In this document: one piece after another, positions 41,875 to 53,840 of the stretch | How positions within the stretch are numbered: position 1 is the first letter of the stretch | How the letters are laid out: the number at the start of each line of letters is the position of its first letter | From: Xylaria sp. FL1777 | Lineage: Eukaryota; Ascomycota; Sordariomycetes; Xylariales; Xylariaceae | Direction of reading: 5' to 3' | Assembly: GCA_022578965.1 (NCBI GenBank) | Contig: MU400707.1 | Span: forward strand, 1 to 64,000 | DNA: 64,000 nucleotides | Notes under the pieces: model-generated | Seen by the model: the letters and a program-made list of their open reading frames with translations, nothing else | Told to the model about the DNA's origin: nothing | The model's database searches: none | Translations under genes and position numbers: made by a program

Positions 41875-44180
41875 GGCGTAGGGCAAGCATATCTCGACTC
41901 TCCAGTCTCCTCGTTCGCTCTAGAATGCGTTTCACTGGGTGTCTGTCAGTGGTAACGACAACGGGGCACGCTACATATTTTACACAACGTTGTATGCTAG
42001 GAGTTGTAATTGCTTTTCGTGAGCACCGATTGTGTTGGATCGGAGGAAATACGAAGAGATAAGACCAGGGAATGTACAACCCGAGATTATTCGGATAACT
42101 CTTTTGTTGTGAAACCATCTTGTACCCTCTTAAGGCAAGACCTGAGATTTGGGCTTGTCACATGGGGAGTCTCCTATCCCAGCTCCTGAATCTCTACAAT
42201 GTGAATAGTCGATATAACAATATTCTTGCGCAGAGGTAGTAGGTTTTCTGCATGTGGTAGCTACTGGGTACCTACCTAGCGAGATTGCAGCATTATCACC
42301 CTCTAAAGAGGAGTGAAGTGCTTTCAGACAGTGGTTCACCATCGGGTTCGCCCACCCCCTGGCCAATATTCCGATCAACAACCCCCTGCATTGGAAGCAT
42401 TTCTCGTACTAGCACTCTTACCTAGTACCTTAGGTATACATGCTACACCATCTTTGATACACGTACACACGTAGTCCAAACGTCGTGCAGCTATATGTGG
42501 CACTGGAGATTGGATGTCCGCATATCAGAGGCTCTTTGGTTATGAAGGTAAATTTACAACTGCAATAATTGGAGTCGCGATGATGGATGATAGATTGGCT
42601 AGGGAATATTCAGCGCTTGGTGCGAAACACTAGGAGGTCAGGAAGTGCCTCCATATACTACATAGGCATAGGCAGATCTACCCCTTTACGAGTAATGTCC
42701 ACACTGCCCACCTGGCTACTCCTTATACGTAAAGGTTGTATGTATCTAGTATAGTATAGGTGGTGATTACTATACTCGTCTGGTGATGAAGTGCTATGTC
42801 ATACCGACTCGGAATATCATCCCAGTATATGCTACATATATCCCTGAAGGCTTGAACCCTTGGAAAACACGTGGCTTGCGGCTTCTAGACGGCCTGTTAT
42901 TTTTTGAAACACCTTGCTTGAAATCTGCATGTATCCTGGCTTCAAACACTGCACTTGACGATATTAGTTAAGCTGTTGCTCCTGGTTATCAGAGGTAGGT
43001 CCGAACTCGGTACACAAATTGTATGTGCACCACAATTCGTTTCTAGATGGGTAAAGGTTATAACTAGTGTAGGCCCCTTATATAGGTACCCAGGCATTAA
43101 TGCCCCTATATGTAATGTCGTATGTAGGTATGCATAGGTTGCTTATGGATCGTTTCTACTCTGTTTTTCAGCAGCTACTATATGTACAGTAGCCTGTTAT
43201 TATCTACCTAGGAATACTAGCTAGCTATATCAACAGATTAAAGGCCGGATCATACCTGCTTACCCAAGTATATGTAGAAGACACAAAGCTCTTTATAGTA
43301 TACACGTGTAGTAAACTTTAGTACATTTGAACCTCCACCCATTGAACTGTAAGCCAACATGATATTCTTCTTCGATAAGTTGACCGTACTTACAGGTATG
43401 CAGAAGCATGTATACTAGTAGTCGGACTACCTAAAGGTTTTCCGTAGAGGACTTATATAGGTAATGAATACATGGAAGACCCTCTGAGACAGGTTTTACC
43501 ATCCCGAATCGGAAAGGGAAGCCAACCTGAGCCCTATCCTGAGCAAGACCCCACTTTTCATAGCATAGTATAAGCAAAACTTGCACAATTTCCAATGCAC
43601 ATATTACTGTGATTGCACAAAAACAAAAACCGTTTATTGTAAAACGGATCTTACTATGTATTACAGGACGGTCTGTACGAGCGACTTCCTAGGAAGTCGC
43701 TCGACACCGAATAGCTCTCATACAAGGGGACTCTTGTATGTAGTTGAAGCTAGTCCGCAAGGGCTCTGGAAGTCTTTGCGCAATAACAAGCACCATATTG
43801 ACCCACCACCCGCACAGAATACCTCAAAGTCCGAGGTTGCGTATTTCTCACGGTGTACGTAAACTTCCACCATGTGACTGTTACCAATCAAGTAAATCTT
43901 ACACTGGCCTAACTAAAACTAGAAATTTTTATGTTAACGTGGAATTGCGGGATGCTATCTGGGTTATTGTCTTGGTTGATAAAAAATCATGGAATGGAAT
44001 TTGGTATGCATAGCCTCACTGCCACCAAGGGCCCAGAAGCCTTTTGAATGAAGGAGCTAGCGGATCATATCATCCCTAATAGATTATTTCTGAATAGAGT
44101 CATCAATTAAGGGCTTACACTAAGCTGTTATTATTTTCCCAAGGATGCAGTCGGCCCCCCCCCGGGGGATCGACCGATCG
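41875..44180. other. Intergenic region with hairpin cluster
   Basis: About 2.3 kb between the peroxiredoxin gene and the 3' end of the APH-like kinase, without a credible gene. It contains TACC/GGTA runs (about 42270, 42415-42435), a cluster of three hairpins at 43630-43740, and a C/G run with palindromic flank (cccccccccgggggatcg) at about 44154-44172. Confidence 0.5.
43630..43740. repeat. Cluster of three hairpins including a 26-bp perfect palindrome
   Basis: Hairpin 1: ccgttt/aaacgg at 43630-43647 with a 6-base loop. Hairpin 2: a perfect 26-bp palindrome at 43678-43703 (arms CGAGCGACTTCC.. centred on CTAG). Hairpin 3: catacaag/cttgtatg at 43719-43740 with a 6-base loop. All lie within 111 bases of otherwise AT-leaning noncoding DNA. 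Function is unknown. Confidence 0.7.
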
Positions 44181-45092
44181 CTAAAGACCATACCAAGCCA
44201 CCCACTCATCGACGACTTCACGGAATCCCAATCTCGCCAACTCCCGGGCAACGCGAACCCTCCAATCCGTAGGCAAAATATCTCCAGCTCTTTCCGGCAA
44301 ATCCATACCACTTGAACAGTGAAACTTGGTACGGATCCAATCTTTCGGAACATATCCAACTGTTTCCCAGTCAATGATACTAATCGACCCATCTATTTCA
44401 TCCAGCAGGATATTTCCTGGTCCTAAATCGGCATGGTAGAAAACAGAAGACGAGCAATCCATCCCAATTTTTTTGCAATTCTCGAGAAGGCGACCGGGGT
44501 CGAAACTCATTTCATCCGTAGACTTTTCCAGGAACTGATCGGTCAGCCGTTTACCGTCGACCCCACTAATAGTTTCGCCCTCCCAAGTCGTTAATTCCAT
44601 GCAAATCTTGGCGATGCGGCGGACACACTCTTGTTGCTTTGTCTCGCCCAGTTCATACCATATTTCATTCAGAGTGCGACCGGGAACTCTACCCAGAACA
44701 ATCAAATAGCGATCACCGAGGTCGCTGTGGTAGTAGACATCCGGGATATGGAAGTCAAGCGGCTGCTTGTTTCGGAGGTACTGCAAGGTGGTATGCTCCC
44801 TCGTTGCATTTGGGGTAATTAACTTTTTCAGCTTGATGAAAGCCTCGCCAACACGCCAGACCGCTGAGACAGCTCCTGCATTATAGACCTTTTGAATCTC
44901 GCTGGCGTCGGGGAGCGGTTGCGTTTCCGAGGGGGGTTTGGAAGAGCTGGATAGAACATAGAAGCCGCCATTACTATCGCTCCAGGAAGCGAGATCGGAA
45001 GATGGTATTTGCTGGCGGCAAAGCAACAGGCTGCCTTCTATTAGCCAAGATTGGTCATCAATCTGGCGGATTGAACTATTAATAGTAGACAT
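44181..45092 (-). CDS. Aminoglycoside phosphotransferase (APH)-fold kinase
   Basis: A single-exon 303-residue protein with ATG at 45092 and TAG at 44181. The N-lobe has VWRVGEAFIKLKK (candidate ATP-binding lysine near 87-90). The C-lobe has the catalytic loop FYHADLGPGNILLDE with His220, Asp222 and Asn227, followed by the metal-binding SIIDWETVGYVP (Asp241). These match PF01636, a large family in filamentous fungi that includes small-molecule and possible protein kinases; antibiotic resistance should not be assumed. An extra N-terminal region of about 65 residues precedes the lobe. No membrane segment is present. The gene is flanked by about 2 kb of noncoding DNA on each side and is likely accessory. 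Confidence 0.88.
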   Translation of the reverse strand: MSTINSSIRQIDDQSWLIEGSLLLCRQQIPSSDLASWSDSNGGFYVLSSSSKPPSETQPLPDASEIQKVYNAGAVSAVWRVGEAFIKLKKLITPNATREHTTLQYLRNKQPLDFHIPDVYYHSDLGDRYLIVLGRVPGRTLNEIWYELGETKQQECVRRIAKICMELTTWEGETISGVDGKRLTDQFLEKSTDEMSFDPGRLLENCKKIGMDCSSSVFYHADLGPGNILLDEIDGSISIIDWETVGYVPKDWIRTKFHCSSGMDLPERAGDILPTDWRVRVARELARLGFREVVDEWVAWYGL

Positions 45093-47080
45093 GTTGAACA
45101 GAACGTTCAGGATAGCAAATAGGAAGATATGGGAAGAAAGAGGACAAAAGGGTGCTCAGAGAAAATACTTGGGCAGTGACCAAGGTGGTGTGAGTAGCGT
45201 CAAATGAGCTGTAGGTTGCCTCGACGAAACGGCAATTTCAAGTGTAAATCTTCTGCAGTATATATCCACCGAAGAGATAAAGATGAAAAGATAGTTATAA
45301 ATAATATTATAATAACTTATGCTCAATCATCATCACACTTTATATGCTCAATTGCCTTACTACCCATAGTAGACCTTACTAATATTTTATAATATTTTTT
45401 AAATAAAAGCACTTAGCTATTATGCCTTTTAGTATATAATATTAACGATTATATTAAAAGTTTTTTTCATTGAAGTATTTAGTGAACACAACATCTCTAT
45501 TAGGGTGGATTAAATATTATCAATAGTTGTTATTGCAACCCGTGAAAAAATGATGACTCTGGCGATATAAAGCGGGAGGGCAGAGAGGAATAATCATAGA
45601 TAATGTGTCTATAGATAGACACCTTATTCATTTCTTGGAGTTGGTCGGTGGGATGTCTAGTGCCTAGTGATTGATTGATCGATCAATTATCAGCTGGGAA
45701 ATTTCTATAATGGCTGGCAACCTGTTGTCAATGACATGATCTTAAAGACTGTCAGCCATGAAACGTGCGCTCGTACGTCGTCCCTATCAATCAGTAGTGA
45801 ACGGTTTCAAGGCAGCAACCGTTTTTTTTCTTTTCTTTTTCTAGAACTGGAACTTTCCGTTTTCAGAGCTGAAACCGTTTTGAGGTTTATTTCCCTCTGC
45901 ATAAATCATGCATAAAGTATGTGCTCAGTCGCCTGCCTGATGTTTGGCTGAGCCGAGCCTGAGCAAAAGCGGCGGGCGCACTAATCCCAATTTGTCGCAA
46001 CAGAGAGGATACAGTGCGGAATAACTTCCTTCACACTGTGAAGAGTAGACCCACCTAGTTTAGTATGCAGTACTTAGGGATGTAAGTTTACATGTACTGT
46101 AGGTAGTACATAGGGTATCTCAGCGTCCAGATCCACATCCACGGCCCCACAATTAGGACAATCATCAGGAGGAGCATCTGAACTCGTCGACATTCGCTTG
46201 TCTGCGTGCCTCCTACCAGCCTCACTGTCTTGTCATTGAGCATCCAACCGACCATCGTCGCCTTCGTGGCACATCTTCGCTTGCCGCCACCTCCCCTCGG
46301 CATCCACCCGATTACCGGGCACGCTCCCACCAAGAGTTGAAACGCCACACACGGCCGCAAGGGCGACAAAGCGACCCCCCGACGGCGAGGCGACAGGGAA
46401 GGCCGAAAAATTGTCCAGCATCAGCACCCACCCAATTTTAAATCCCCTGCTTCCATTCTATACTCCCTGGACTACCTGCACGGCCTAGGTACCTATAACA
46501 CACGTGTACCGGCCTTGGTCCAGGCCCGTCGCGTTTACATCCGCAGCACACGCGCGCGCAGTCGGTGTTGGTGCTGGGCAGTAGGCGAGATACTGCACTC
46601 CAGAACACACAGAGAGAGGTACGTGCGTCTATTTTCCAGTCGTGGTCTGGCAGCCGGGAATCCCCGTGTCATTCTTATCACCATCCTCATCACTAGTCGC
46701 CTCGTACTGTATACCGTCTTTGCATTTGGGACCGCGCCTCTGCCGAGCCCGTCTGCCATGGTAGCCGTGCGGTCCGCCCTGTTGCGGCAAGGCCCCCCAA
46801 TATTGTGGCCGCTGGGGCCGTTGAGGAGTATGAGGAATATCGTGTATAAGGGATATCTTGGGTCTTGATCCGTGGCCCCACACGCTCTTTGTTTTTCGTT
46901 GAATTTGCACTTAACCATGAACACCGTACTTTTCGTAACCACGGCCCAAGGACCCCTTGACCCTCCATCGATTGGACGTTGTCCTCGATCATCTGAGTAC
47001 AGGGAGAGAGACAACGCCAAATTCAGAACTCACACCAACGCCATCCATATCCATATCCATATCCATAACTCCAACTCAAC
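45093..47080. other. Intergenic region between APH-like kinase and kelch gene
   Basis: About 2 kb. The first part (45280-45560) is AT-rich. A 14-bp palindrome attgatcgatcaat lies at 45674-45687. A T-rich tract near 45821-45841 sits between inverted repeats. From 46,100 on, GC rises and many overlapping short ORFs appear, none with motifs. A CCATAT hexamer repeat (about 47043-47067) abuts the kelch start codon and is part of its leader. Confidence 0.5.
45800..45879. repeat. Inverted repeat aacggtttca / tgaaaccgtt
   Basis: The 10-base arms at 45800-45809 and 45870-45879 are perfect inverted copies flanking 60 bases that contain a T-rich tract and a third, partial copy (aaccgttt at 45817). They may be binding sites for a dimeric regulator or a small element relic. 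Confidence 0.4.
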
Positions 47081-50000
47081 ATGCCAGCTTCGGAACTAAC
47101 TTGGGGCGCGACAGGGCGTAGAGAAAGTTGGCAGGCTCGAGATAACTTCCAGCTCACTCAAGTGCGGGATCAAGATCATAGATCCGCCTCATCATTGGGA
47201 CTGTCGAGATCACCTTCCGACTTATTGTCCGACGTATATCGTGGAATCAGAAAAGCCATTCCAACCCGTGAGGATTCTTTTAAACTCTCCCGATCGTCAT
47301 CGAGACGCGCCGTCCAAGCTTTGAGCGCCGATTCCGCGCTCCAGCCTACGCCTTCCGCTTCGATATTACTACCCCGGCATCAGCATGCCCGGGACTTGAG
47401 TTTACAAGATAGTCTCGAGAAGCCGCTGCCCGCGCCGCCACCGCCGTCTCTTTCTCCGTCAACCCCCCTCACGCCGCTCGCTTCTACCAACGTATCAAAT
47501 ACCACAACCACTTACCTTAGCAGTGATACTCAGGATATAACAATTATGGAAAGCAGATCGAACACGATGGACTCCACCATTTCGTTCCCCCCGGGACAGC
47601 CTTATAACGGGAGCATCGATACGAACAGCAGCCAGGGAGCCCTAGGAGGGAATAACAGAATGGATGGAGAAGGTCAGGGCGATAACCTAACTCCTCGGAG
47701 TAATGGGCCACAATCCGCCGGTCCTTCTCCACAAGTCACCTCTACCCGAACACCGGCTCTTGGACCAGCCGCTGGAATGTCATCGTCCTCCGGATCGTCA
47801 GCCCACCTGTCTGGTTTAATGTGTAATGTGCATCGAACGACCGGCCGGGAGCCTCACCCGCTTGTCGGTGCTACCACTACGATCCTGGGAGACAAATTAT
47901 ACGTGTTTGGAGGACGGATTCTATCACGCAGTCGACCTGCACCCTTAACATCAGATTTGTACGAGTTAGATCTTATCCGAAGGCACTGGACCAAGGTTGA
48001 GACCACTGGAGACATTCCGCCTCCTCGTTACTTTCATTCCATGTGTGCTCTAGGAGATACTAAAATGGTCTGCTATGGAGGCATGTCCCCAACTGCCAAC
48101 CCCCAACCTACTTCTGCACCACAGGATCAGCAGCCAGAGGTTACCGTCATGTCCGATATTTACATTTACGATGTGCTCACAAAGAAATGGACGTATATTC
48201 CTTCCCAAGATACACCGCAAGGCCGGTATGCTCACTGTGCTTGCATAATGCCCTCATCAGCCACGTTCGTTTCGCACAAAGCGCCCCTATCCGCTCTTCA
48301 GCATAACCCATCTACTGGAAATCCAAACGAGGGCCGGATTGGAATCAGCATTGACGGCACCGGAGGCGCCGAGATGATCATAGTTGGCGGGCAGGATGGA
48401 GCAAATCACTACATCGAACAGATTAGTGTATTTAATCTACGAAGCCTGAAATGGACCTCAACACAGCCACTAGGAAAATCATGTGGTGCCTACCGTAGCG
48501 TGGTTGCACCTCTCTCTCCAAATGTGACTACCAAGGTTGGCAAATCGAATAATGTAACCTCGCGCCAAGAGGGGACAATAAACGTAGAGAACAAAGAGCC
48601 TGGTTCGTCTATGCTCATATACTCGAACTATAACTTCTTAGACGTCAAACTCGAGCTCCAGATTAGGGGATCAGATGGTTCCTTAGCGGAGAAGCCCATG
48701 TCGGGCACCTACTCGCCACCAGGTTTACGTTTTCCGAATGGTGGTGTCATAGATACACACTTCGTGGTCAGCGGTACTTACTTGACCAGCTCAAAACAGG
48801 AATATGCATTGTGGGCGTTGGATCTCAAGACCCTAACATGGTCTCGCATTGATGCGGGAGCCAGTGTCTTCAGCCAGGGCAGTTGGAACAGAGGAGTCTT
48901 ATGGAATAGAAGAAACACATTTGTCATTCTGGGCAACCGTAAGAGGAGCCTTGTTGACGACTATAATCATCGGCGCATTAACTTCTCTAACGTATGTATG
49001 GTTGAGCTAGAAGCATTCGGCTTCTATGACAATCCGCGCAAGACCACACCAATGTCAGGTTTCTTCTCTGCTAGCAGTCCATTCGTGGCACCTGGTCTCA
49101 GCGTGGCAAGGAAAGCTGGCTGGACAGCAGGCGGCAGATTCCTTTCGCGTGCGGCCGAGGAACTGGGCGAGAAAGCTTTGGCGTTACGGGAGCTAGCTGA
49201 CATGGAAATCATGTGCGTTGGGGGAGAAAGGATACCGATCAACTCAAGGGTCGTTGGCAGAAGATGGGGGCCGTACTTTGTGCAGCTACTTCGTGAGGGA
49301 GCTGCTACACAAGATGGGAGCGACGCCGTGACCCTAAGGACTGGCATGTCTAGCCAGGCAGGCACTCGTATGTCTACTATGACCATAACACAGTCGAATC
49401 GGAACACGGGCGACAGTAGTCTGTCCTTGGCAACGACTATGGGAAACTCATCTGTGGGTTCAATAAAACCACCCAGCACTGCAGGCACGTCCATCTCAAG
49501 TGCGAGTGGCCCTATAGATCCCAGTACCATTAACTCGGCTCCTACGCCGACATCCCTTCCCCCAGGTTCTCGGCCGCGGTGCTTCTTCCTTCCACACACA
49601 TATCTTACAGTACAAGCGCTCTTGCACTTCCTCTATACCTCATCTCTCCCACCTCCGTCGTCGTCACTTTGCACGCCACAGATCCTATGCTCCCTGCTCC
49701 AGATTTCCCGGCCCTACAAGATTGATGGGTTGTTAGAAGCCGTGGTCGAGCGCCTTCATGCCCTGCTCGATTCGCGCAACGCCGCAGCCGTATTCAATGC
49801 TACGGCCATGGCGGCCGGAGGGGGCCGAGGTATCGATGGCACTATGAATCCGAATTTTTTCGTGGCGTTAGACTCGCCGCTTGTCGCGACCGGTGGTACT
49901 GACTCCTTCGGCAGTCGGTCCCAGTCGACATCACAGACAAGCATGGATGAGTCGACACGCGGGATGGACGGTCTCCGAATCAACACAAGTGTGCCGATCA

Positions 50001-50263
50001 ATCGCCCTGGAAGTGCTGAACTGAGTGCAACAACCAGTGTTTCGGGAAGTGAATGGGGTAGCGAGGTCGGAGATAGTGAGCGCGGGGTGACCAAGGAGGT
50101 CTGGACCGGCGAATTAAGCAGTGTCATCGGACTACAAAAACGTGGTTTACGGGGATTAATGGAAGGAAGACGAATGCGAGCAACGGTGGACCGCGAACGT
50201 GATGGGGGCCGAGGAGAGAGGCATTTGGGATCTCGTGTCGGCCTTGGAATTGCTGGCTCCTAG
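47081..50263 (+). CDS. Kelch-repeat beta-propeller protein with C-terminal BTB-like region (Ral2-like)
   Basis: A single-exon 1060-residue protein, ATG at 47081. The first ~240 residues are Ser/Pro-rich and disordered, with a conserved-looking start (RESWQARDNFQLTQ). Kelch blocks follow: HPLVGATTTILGDKLYVFGG (257-276 region), LYELDLIRRHWTKVE, PPPRYFHSMC, IYIYDVLTKKWTYIP, GRYAHCACI, MIIVGGQDG and VFNLRSLKWTS (through about 460), continuing to about 670. From about 705 a split BTB-like module is visible: MCVGGERIPINSRVVGRRWGP, then after a Ser/Thr-rich insert FFLPHTYLTVQALLHFLYTSSLPPP and LLQISRPYKIDGLLEAV. Kelch plus BTB-like architecture resembles fission-yeast Ral2, which acts with Ras1 signalling in cell shape and mating; that role is inferred from architecture only. 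Confidence 0.82.
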   Translation: MPASELTWGATGRRESWQARDNFQLTQVRDQDHRSASSLGLSRSPSDLLSDVYRGIRKAIPTREDSFKLSRSSSRRAVQALSADSALQPTPSASILLPRHQHARDLSLQDSLEKPLPAPPPPSLSPSTPLTPLASTNVSNTTTTYLSSDTQDITIMESRSNTMDSTISFPPGQPYNGSIDTNSSQGALGGNNRMDGEGQGDNLTPRSNGPQSAGPSPQVTSTRTPALGPAAGMSSSSGSSAHLSGLMCNVHRTTGREPHPLVGATTTILGDKLYVFGGRILSRSRPAPLTSDLYELDLIRRHWTKVETTGDIPPPRYFHSMCALGDTKMVCYGGMSPTANPQPTSAPQDQQPEVTVMSDIYIYDVLTKKWTYIPSQDTPQGRYAHCACIMPSSATFVSHKAPLSALQHNPSTGNPNEGRIGISIDGTGGAEMIIVGGQDGANHYIEQISVFNLRSLKWTSTQPLGKSCGAYRSVVAPLSPNVTTKVGKSNNVTSRQEGTINVENKEPGSSMLIYSNYNFLDVKLELQIRGSDGSLAEKPMSGTYSPPGLRFPNGGVIDTHFVVSGTYLTSSKQEYALWALDLKTLTWSRIDAGASVFSQGSWNRGVLWNRRNTFVILGNRKRSLVDDYNHRRINFSNVCMVELEAFGFYDNPRKTTPMSGFFSASSPFVAPGLSVARKAGWTAGGRFLSRAAEELGEKALALRELADMEIMCVGGERIPINSRVVGRRWGPYFVQLLREGAATQDGSDAVTLRTGMSSQAGTRMSTMTITQSNRNTGDSSLSLATTMGNSSVGSIKPPSTAGTSISSASGPIDPSTINSAPTPTSLPPGSRPRCFFLPHTYLTVQALLHFLYTSSLPPPSSSLCTPQILCSLLQISRPYKIDGLLEAVVERLHALLDSRNAAAVFNATAMAAGGGRGIDGTMNPNFFVALDSPLVATGGTDSFGSRSQSTSQTSMDESTRGMDGLRINTSVPINRPGSAELSATTSVSGSEWGSEVGDSERGVTKEVWTGELSSVIGLQKRGLRGLMEGRRMRATVDRERDGGRGERHLGSRVGLGIAGS

Positions 50264-50937
50264 GAGGAGATTGGATTTTGGGCTAGGCTATGGACTGATG
50301 AGGAGAAGCGTATGATTTGTCGTTCTTTTTTCTTTTCAGTCTTCTCTCATTTGGAGGTTTATCTGATGTAGGGCGGGACGACTATCACGAGCTACGGCTT
50401 TATATTCTAGATCTCAGTACGGGAATGAAATATTAGGATCGGTGGGCGCTCGTTTTCGCTTTCTTCCTCGGGGTCTGGAGGAGTTCTGTCCATATTACCA
50501 CAATCAATAATATCGGTACTTCAGTTTATTGATTTTAGTTTCTTTTTCTCTTTTTTTTCTTTCCCTCTCCTCTTGGCTCGAATATCAAGTTATAAGCAGA
50601 AGTGGTGGCCATGCTTTCATTGCCCTTCAACAGGCTTATTACATGGTGGGCATTAAATGATTAGCTCATTTTCAAGACATGAAATGGCGTACCCACATGA
50701 CCTACATGATAGGTACATATTGTACTTATAGGCATCTACTAGAAGAGAGAGTGTGGCGTACGCCAAATAGTACCTGTTGAATTGAATATGTGCCCTTGGT
50801 GCAGATGTCCGCTATGGTGAACTTTTTAAATTCTATCTATTACCATTTCCATACCCAACACCTGCACATGTCTGTACCCGTGTTCGCGTCTACCTGCCCA
50901 TCTACGCCATGCATTTCCTTGCACGGCCAAGTAGATC
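50264..50937. other. Intergenic region
   Basis: This is the 3' flank of the kelch gene and the promoter of the downstream hydrolase; pyrimidine tracts occur near 50525-50575. No gene is seen. Confidence 0.5.
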
Positions 50938-52311
50938 ATGCTCCCGCGACCCAGCTTGAGCTTCATGCTCCCCAGCATCTACGATAATACCAAGCTCGAC
51001 TGCCGCGTCTACCATCCGCCAAGCCTGCATGATCAGTCGCGCCGCGGGGTGCCTTGGACGGGAAATGCCGCCGTCGTCGCTCACCCCTACGCGCCTTTGG
51101 GAGGCTGTTTTGACGATCCCATAGTCGATGTCACCGCTGGAACCCTCCTAGAACTAGGATTCCTCGTCGCCACATTCAACTTCAGGTCCGCGCCATTTGT
51201 TCTAAGCCGCCATGGCTCCACTAACATGCGTGTCTTGAGAGCGATAGGGGCGCTGCGTCGTCGGATGGCCGCACTTCCTGGACGTCCAAGCCCGAGCAAG
51301 CCGACTACGTCTCTGTCGTCGGCTTTCTAGCCTACTATGTTTACTACCTAGTCCTTCCGCCTGCTGCCTACCACGCGACCCAACATCAGCCGCCGACCAT
51401 GCTCTTGGCAGGCTACTCCTACGGAGCTATGGTTACGACCCGTCTTCCGCCACTCGAAACCATTTTGGCTTACTTCGCAACGCCCGCAGTAAATACACCG
51501 GAAGCCGACATTCGGCTGCGCGCCCAACATCTGGTCGAGGAGCAGAGTGTCCGATTCATTAGCTCTAGTAGAAACGAAGGTACCTCGGGAAGAAGTCATG
51601 ATGGCAGGAACCCGATGTCTGAGTTCCAGCAAGAAGAACAAATTCAGGAAAGCGTCCGAAGCTTGTTGGCTCGCGCGAAGCTTGTCTACCAAGAATCTTC
51701 TCACAGGTCGTGTCAAGGCGAGGTCGACAACAAACTACAGCACTGCTTAGAGAAGGTCGAGGGAGATGTCGCATTCCAAAGTGCCTATCTTGCCGTATCG
51801 CCCCCAATTGGCTTAATAACTAGACTAGTCACTCTGTCTTTCCTCAATCCCCTTTCGTCCTCCTGGATGAGAAGGTCTAGGCCTGTCACGCAAGACGCAT
51901 CTGTTTCAGATGATACACCACTCGCGTTGAACCCCACTTTGGTCATCTATGGCGAGAAAGACAGATTCATCAGTTACGATGAGATCCATGAGTGGACTCA
52001 GCGGCTATTGGAGGCCAACGCCTCACAATTTCATTATGTGGAAGTGGCTGGGGCGGGGCATTTTTGGACAGAAGGTCATGTAGTTTACCGATGTGAGTCT
52101 TACTTTGTTCTTCGGCATAATTCCCTCCTTCGTTTACATCCCTTTGGGTTTATTCTTTCCGCTCGTCAAGATGCCACAGCTCGTGGTCTAGACCGGAACT
52201 AGAAAGAGAAGGAAGAAGCGCTTCTAACTTGACAAAATAGTGAGAGATGCTATAGGGACATTCGCAACAAAACTCGGTGTAAGATTTATCCCAACACCGC
52301 AAGTGACCTGA
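50938..52311 (+). CDS. Alpha/beta hydrolase
   Basis: Three exons, 50938-51185, 51248-52092 and 52241-52311, give 387 residues. Splicing joins FLVATFNFR to GAASSDGRTSWTSKPEQADY, a frequent block in this fungal hydrolase family; reading through intron 1 would end prematurely. The third exon replaces an unspliced tail with LRDAIGTFA, a plausible last helix. Catalytic elements are the nucleophile elbow AGYSYGA (Ser near 140), the acid in YGEKDRF and the base in GAGHFW. The region between the elbow and the acid (about 165-290) is a long, charged insertion likely forming a cap. The start may instead be the second Met (50965), just before LPSIYDNTKLDCRVYHP. No signal peptide. The substrate is unknown; the family resembles bacterial dienelactone-hydrolase-like enzymes and human CGI-type hydrolases only distantly. 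Confidence 0.85.
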
Positions 52312-53840
52312 GATCTGCTATAAGTCACAGGCCGAGAACCCCAACGCTATAATGTTATCTAAAAGTTCATAAACAGGTTTAAAACCTATGTATGTGTCTG
52401 ATTTAGGGGAACCATGAGGAGACTCGAGGTTCAAGATGCCAATACGTGTTGTGTATAATTGTGAGCATCAGCCGTCCTGTTATTTGTTTTTTCTTTCTCC
52501 TCTCTCCCTCTCTTCCTTCTCTTCACTTTCTATGCGCAAACACTAGTCTCTATCATCTTGAAAAAAAAAAAAAGATTGTGGGTCAGTCTTACTCCTTTAG
52601 TGAGGAAGATGCTTGATAAATGAACCAATAGTAGATAAGTTTTAACTTCGTCCTGTCAAGAAATTTCGCTTCTAAAGTTTTATATCCTACTTGTGTTAGC
52701 CTTTAGTTACCTAAGGTATGACTCATGAGATTCAAAACATAGACCCGTAGCTCAAGTTTCATATCTGTCTGCTATGTTATCAAGTGAGCTTTGCCTTCCT
52801 AGACAGTCGTTTTGATCACTGTGCGCATGACAAGGAAAAGGGCTTAGGAGTTGATGAGGCATCACGCCTGAGTCATAAACCAACAGACTGAACATTAGAT
52901 TGTTGCGTAGCGGTACATCAGGAAAGCCTCAAGTTACAAAGCTCACATGAAATAGATAGGTATGTATGTACTCAGTTGGTAGTACCTAAACATTGCATGT
53001 GTTCAACCAGCTAACTCTCCCAAGGTGTGACCTGCAGGGTTGGTACCTAGCTAGGCATTTACCTAAGGTATGTACATGGAGGTATGTGTCTGCTACCTTG
53101 ATGTAACCTCAAAAGAAACCCCACATTTCTTGGCACCATTTTGACAGCACCTGTTGTTGATCAGATGGCACTGGGGTCCCCACTATTCAAGCCCCTCCCC
53201 CGCCTTGGCCTACTTCCCCCTAGAACACACGTGTCCTGGAGGTGTTATTCACATGTCCGCAGCACACAGTACTACTATATACTGTGCAATACCCGAGAAG
53301 CTGGGGCATATCCCTGCCACTAGGGCGATACATATGCGTAAGTGTCTACATATGTACCTAGGTAGGTACCTACAGTAGGGTCTGCTGCCACCTTCACTCT
53401 AGGATACAGACTACCCACCTAAGTATCCTTAGTTCAACATCTCGATATTCGTTTCTATCACAAGTTGCGGATACCAGCCGCCTTTGTGTCTGCTTGATCT
53501 TACAACCGATCACTATTCCGTGTCTTTGTTTTATATGCCCCCAGTGGTTTAATTGTTCCTGGTAATTCTAACTCTGGCCTTGTCCTACGCATTGCCGTCA
53601 TCAGCTTCGCCATCATCATCATCGTCGTCATCGCTACCAGAACAACGCAGTCCTAAGGTCGTGCGCAACAACACCGCAACACCGGAGCACTGGAGCAGCG
53701 TCGGCCAGTTGTCTTTCGGCTCCTTCCCTCCATGGCCTGGTCTGTCGTTCGTCCTTGTCATCCATCACCTCCTGCCACGGCTCGCAACAGAAGAATGACA
53801 TGATCTTCTCTCTCCACATCTTCCACGGTACAGAGACGAC
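52312..53840. other. Intergenic region
   Basis: About 1.5 kb upstream of the patatin lipase gene. It includes a 13-A run (about 52561-52573), TACC/GGTA runs (about 52960-53060 and 53355-53372) and a Ser-coding ATC/TCG-rich tract near 53600-53635 that yields a short open frame without an ATG. No gene is supported; the last few hundred bases are presumably the promoter and leader. Confidence 0.5.

Noticed and set aside
49024..49599. 191-codon minus-strand ORF inside the kelch gene
   Set aside because: It is a shadow of the single-exon kelch protein, whose propeller and BTB-like blocks are clearly on the plus strand.
53553..53798. Open frame with a Ser-rich hydrophobic start upstream of the lipase
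   Set aside because: It has no ATG start, and its Ser run comes from a simple ATC/TCG repeat; likely leader sequence.
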